Under the pieces are notes generated by a model, which saw nothing but the letters and a program-made list of their open reading frames with translations, did no database searches and was not told the origin of the DNA. This document shows positions 60,890 to 64,000 of a stretch of DNA of 64,000 bases, one piece after another. Every line of letters starts with the position of its first letter. The stretch's first letter is position 1. Location of the stretch: contig JAMKCF010000078.1 of assembly GCA_023634235.1 (NCBI GenBank), positions 72,001 to 136,000 of the forward strand, read 5' to 3'. The position numbers were made by a program, and so were the translations under genes. The DNA comes from Pisaster brevispinus (taxonomy: Eukaryota; Echinodermata; Asteroidea; Forcipulatida; Asteriidae).

Positions 60890-61140
60890 TGCCTGGTGAG
60901 GTTGGCATAGTGGTATCTTTCCTCGCCTTCCACCTCCAGGAACTTGGTTCAAATTCCTCTGGGGGCACTATGTGGATTGGGTTGGTTTTCCCTGGAATAA
61001 GTCTCTGGGTTTTCCTCCCACAGCTAAAACTAAAACTTAGTTCTTCATTTTACTCTCCATGGGGTTCTTTTGCTTTTCTTGGAGTCCTTGGCTTCAACAA
61101 CCAGAATTCATTAATGACATGAACTGTTAGCCCTCTCAGT
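60890..61140 (+). repeat. tRNA-derived SINE
   Basis: An A-box-like tggcatagtggta and a B-box-like ggttcaaattcc lie about 40 bases apart, with gccttccacct between them. They are followed by ggttttccctgg and gggttttcctccca, a body motif common in deuterostome SINEs. The tRNA stems do not close, so it is not a tRNA gene. Confidence 0.7.
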
Positions 61141-61293
61141 CCTGACTTTGATTCAGAGACTAACCTGGGCAAGAGTGAAATTTACCGACACCTGAACATG
61201 AATTGCGCCTGCCTTTTGGGAGCATTTGCTTTAACGGTTATTTGTTGAAGAAGGTCTCCAAGGTCAAACTAAGTTTTGTGATGCACTCGTCTG

Positions 61294-61362
61294 ATTTTGG
61301 GGTTGAACAAATAAAACTTGACTGGAAGCCCTATAAAAAAAAAAAATTGTTCAACCCCAAAT
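61294..61362. repeat. Short hairpin repeat
   Basis: gattttggggttgaacaa is followed by a spacer with a poly-A run and then by its inverse, ttgttcaaccccaaatc. The same gttcaacccc phrase ends the SINE at about 10979-10995. Confidence 0.55.
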
Positions 61363-61599
61363 CATAAAAAAAAATTCTCCGTCAGTTTCTCTCTTGGTTT
61401 ATAACTTGTCACTCATTATCTAACAGATTTGTCCTTATGAGAGTGGGGAAAAGTCTCTACATGTATAAGTCATAACTTAAACTTGAATCCTGAAACTACT
61501 TTTTGTCCCCCCCCCCCCATGTATATGTTGTTTTAGTAATTATTTGATCATTATTTGATAGTCGGAATTTTTCCTCCCGGTAGTGTAGTTGAAATTTGA

Positions 61600-61889
61600 T
61601 CGAAAGAACTAGCCACAAATATTCGATTTTCTTGGCAGTTGTGCCGAAAATTCACCGAAGTATCCGTACATTGTAACTCTGATAATACACCGGCTCTTCC
61701 TTGACTCCCCGCGCCCCGTCCCGACGCCGTAAACGTCTGATATCAACCTCGTATTCATATTCAACCATATAGTTTTCCCCACGTTGAAAACCACGACGAG
61801 GAGAAACAACGTGGGAACGAAATCATACCCATAGGGTTGTCCCTGTACAGTCACTGCTTTATGCACTGGTGGAACATTAAACCAACATC
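61600..61889 (+). promoter_or_regulatory. Likely GET4 promoter / 5' UTR
   Basis: GC-richer than the surroundings, with several CpGs (ccccgcgccccgtcccgacg at 61705-61724) and no TATA box. catcatggcggctgc around the start codon matches the YY1-type ATGGCGGC motif often found at starts of housekeeping genes. An inverted pair ccacgttg/caacgtgg lies at 61779-61815. Inference only. Confidence 0.4.
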
Positions 61890-61999
61890 ATGGCGGCTGC
61901 TGGAAGAGGAACTTCTCGCGTTTTGCAGAAATTAAAGCACAATGTAGAAGAAGGAAACTACTACGAAGCGCATCAAATGTATAGAACTCTGTATCATAG
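61890..61999 (+). CDS. GET4: Golgi-to-ER traffic protein 4 homolog, first coding exon
   Basis: The first exon encodes about 37 residues and ends in phase 2 at gtaaga. The diagnostic block is [16 protein letters not shown], matching [16 protein letters not shown] of the vertebrate protein, after a short [18 protein letters not shown]-terminus that fits the family start. GET4 (TRC35) is cytosolic; with BAG6 and UBL4A it hands tail-anchored proteins to the GET3/TRC40 targeting ATPase. The remaining exons lie beyond the window: no further GET4 exon is seen in the last 2 kb, which hold a Mutator-like MITE and a retrotransposon piece. Confidence 0.92.
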
Positions 62000-62616
62000 G
62001 TAAGAGAAGAAATTGTTCCTAGTACTAAAATCAAATATGTTTTTCCTGTTTTTTGTAATTGTATTTTGCCATGTTTCTTGCTACTTTTTTGTGTATCCAA
62101 ACAATTATTACTTCGAAAAGGGAATCCTTTCTCAAAGTAAATTTATAGGCATACTGCCAACAGCTGCAGTGCTTCTTATCAAATAAGTTTTTATGGTCAA
62201 ATTTTTTGAGTATTTACCAATCTACGACCCTAAGTAGACTGTCTAGTTTCTACTCCGAGTCTACTCCTACTGTCCTAGTATAACCTAGAACTATGTGGTT
62301 TGTTCCGCTATATCGTCTCCACGACCCTCAGTCATAGTCATAGGTCATCATGTACAAAATCCTATTCGAAACTTTTCCCCCTTCACGTTTATGCACCTGG
62401 AGTTCTCTTTTGAAAACGGAGCTCGCCAAAATTAGGCTCTATGTGTTCATTGTTTTCACAGTGAGCTCGGGGTGGGTCCAGAAAATCCACTCCTCAAATG
62501 CAAAAATTATAAATTCCCATCGTTATTCAGAATCGTCGCCTTCCGATAACAAAAATGGCCGCCGTCGCTTGTATCAATGATATGCTGCGCACAACGCTGG
62601 TTCACAATAACCAACG

Positions 62617-63147
62617 CAGCCTCGCTACCATGGGCAGCGCGCCGTATCGATACCTCTCGTCGCTAAACCCCTGGGAGGGAAACACTGAAAATCAATGCTG
62701 ATTGGCTAACCAAAATGTACTGCTTTGCGTGCACGCTTTTTAAAACATTCGAGCGCTTGTAGGATGCTTGTAGGACGCTTGTAGGGCGCTTGTAGGACGC
62801 TTGTCGGGCGCTTAGTACGCGCGTGTAAAAATGCACGTATTTTGACGCAATACATTTCAAATGAATCATGTTTTTACATGGTCACCTTAAACTGCATACA
62901 GTAAAGACGTATCACAAGATCGAAAAAGAATGAGAGGGGGGCCAGTGCTCCATGACTTGATGCATCCTTTGACAGCGCGTTCTGCAAAGTCTCTAACACA
63001 GAATGGATCAACCACAGGACTAATTAAAATATCCAATATATTTGGATATTTTGAAGTCACACTTCCAGGGGTTACAATCGAGCAAGGCATTCTGGGAAAG
63101 AAAACAAAATGGCGCGTCGAGATCGTACACCACTGGGAACGAGGTTG
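62617..63147. mobile_element. Mutator-like MITE, copy 2
   Basis: 531 bp, from cagcctcgctaccatgggc to cactgggaacgaggttg. taaccaacg is duplicated exactly at 62608-62616 and 63148-63156. Homologous along its length to 19396-19932 (shared gcttgtaggacgctt-like, actgcatacag, atcacaagatc and caaggcat blocks). The 9-bp duplication fits Mutator-type transposition. The interior contains gcttgtaggacgcttgtagg short repeats. It is in GET4 intron 1. Confidence 0.8.
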
Positions 63148-63156
63148 TAACCAACG

Positions 63157-64000
63157 GTTTACGTATAAAAGATGCAGATGACTGTATCCTGTATCGTAAC
63201 ATCAAGACAGAGGAAGATGCATCTATACTGCAGCAGGACCTTGACCACCTACAGCAATGGGAGAGTGACTGGAAAATGGAGTTCCACCCAAAGAAGTGCC
63301 AGGTTATCCATGTCACCAACAAAAGGAAGTTCATCAAGCAAACTTACACAATTCACAACCACACTCTGGAAGAAGTCGACTCTGCAAAATATCTTGGGGT
63401 TAACATTCACAAAACCCTAAGCTGGAATAATCACATCAACAGCATCACCAACAAAGCAAATTCCATAAGGGCTTTTCTGCAGCGCAACATACATCAGTGT
63501 CCCAGGAAAACAAAGGAGCTGTGCTACAAGACCCTAGTGCGCCCTATTGTAGAGTACTCCAGCATCATATGGGACCCCCAGACAGCTAGCTACACCCAAA
63601 AGTTAGAAATGGTGCAGCGACGCTATGCACGCTTTGTGCTTGGAGACTACAGAACAACAAGTAGTGTAACTGCCATGATCAGCCAACTTCAGTGGACCAC
63701 ACTTCAAGAACGGCGTGCACAGGCCAAGGCAGTTATGATGTACAGGATTGTGAACAACCTGGTTGACGTCCCACACACATTTCTGGCACCATGCACCGTT
63801 TCTCTGAGGGGTCATTCTTACAAATACATGATACCATTCACCAGGACAGGGGTCTACCAACAGTCAGTCTTTCCCAATAGCATTAGGATATGGAACAATC
63901 TCCCGGAACCTGATCAACTGCACAACTCTTGCTAGTTTTAAGCAGGGTGTACAGTCAGTCCAGCTCCGCTAGGTCAGCCTGAGCTGTTTTTAGCCGCACT
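63157..64000 (+). mobile_element. Non-LTR retrotransposon reverse transcriptase fragment
   Basis: One long open frame to 63935 encodes the polymerase C-terminal half: ADDCILYRNI (active-site box), HPKKCQVIHVTNKRK, SAKYLGVNIHKTLSWNNHI, LCYKTLVRPIVEYSSIIWDP, LEMVQRRYARFVL and FPNSIRIWNNLP. It then breaks by a frameshift just before the usual end (SFKQGVQ is readable in another frame at about 63935-63960). The 5' part is missing, and the fragment begins immediately at the target duplication of the Mutator-like MITE. It is well preserved compared with the other retrotransposon pieces in the window. Confidence 0.85.

Overview
The window is eukaryotic nuclear DNA from an animal. Genes are split by GT-AG introns of a few hundred bases to about 4 kb, and the rest is AT-rich sequence full of non-LTR retrotransposon remnants, tRNA-derived SINEs, MITEs, foldback elements and minisatellites. 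Protein similarity (animal-specific TMEM104, IQCK, CCDC137, POLD2, GET4) together with the repeat style (CR1/L2-like reverse transcriptase fragments with (TTA)n tails, deuterostome-type SINEs, many TTAA or TA elements) suggests a marine invertebrate deuterostome. An echinoderm such as a sea star is my best guess; that is inference, not proof.

Layout. A plus-strand ankyrin-repeat gene of unknown name lies at 527-3374. CCDC137 (six exons, 6406-12937, +) and TMEM104 (nine exons, 14072-24006, +) follow. IQCK (seven exons, 25657-34774, -) converges on TMEM104; opposing AATAAA signals sit 40 bases apart near 25.1 kb. A NERD-domain (nuclease-related) gene (five exons, 38947-40846, -) comes next, then POLD2 (ten exons, 47842-57072, +), and finally the first exon of GET4 (61890-61999, +), which runs off the right edge. 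All exon joins were worked out by hand, and reading phase is kept across every junction.

Mobile DNA fills the rest. CCDC137 intron 1 holds a foldback element and a hAT-like MITE with a perfect 8-bp target duplication. TMEM104 introns hold a TTAA-flanked element, a Mutator-like MITE with a 9-bp duplication and others. IQCK introns hold two retrotransposon 3' ends and another foldback. Between the NERD gene and POLD2 lies a decayed reverse transcriptase gene split by a 729-bp foldback whose arms are tandem arrays of a 21-bp unit. POLD2 intron 4 carries a decayed full-type non-LTR element. The GET4 intron has a second Mutator-like MITE next to a retrotransposon fragment.

The most unusual structure is in POLD2. 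Intron 3 carries tandem copies of its own 3' splice site plus the start of exon 4, and intron 5 carries five near-identical 99-bp copies of the end of exon 5 plus its 5' splice site. Intron 9 has a 37-bp array, and about 45 copies of a 50-bp unit follow the stop codon. As established functions: POLD2 is a DNA polymerase delta subunit, GET4 acts in tail-anchored protein delivery, CCDC137 is a chromosome-periphery/nucleolar factor, TMEM104 is a multi-pass transporter-like protein and IQCK is an IQ-motif protein. They form no pathway together; the window is an ordinary gene neighbourhood with heavy repeat load.
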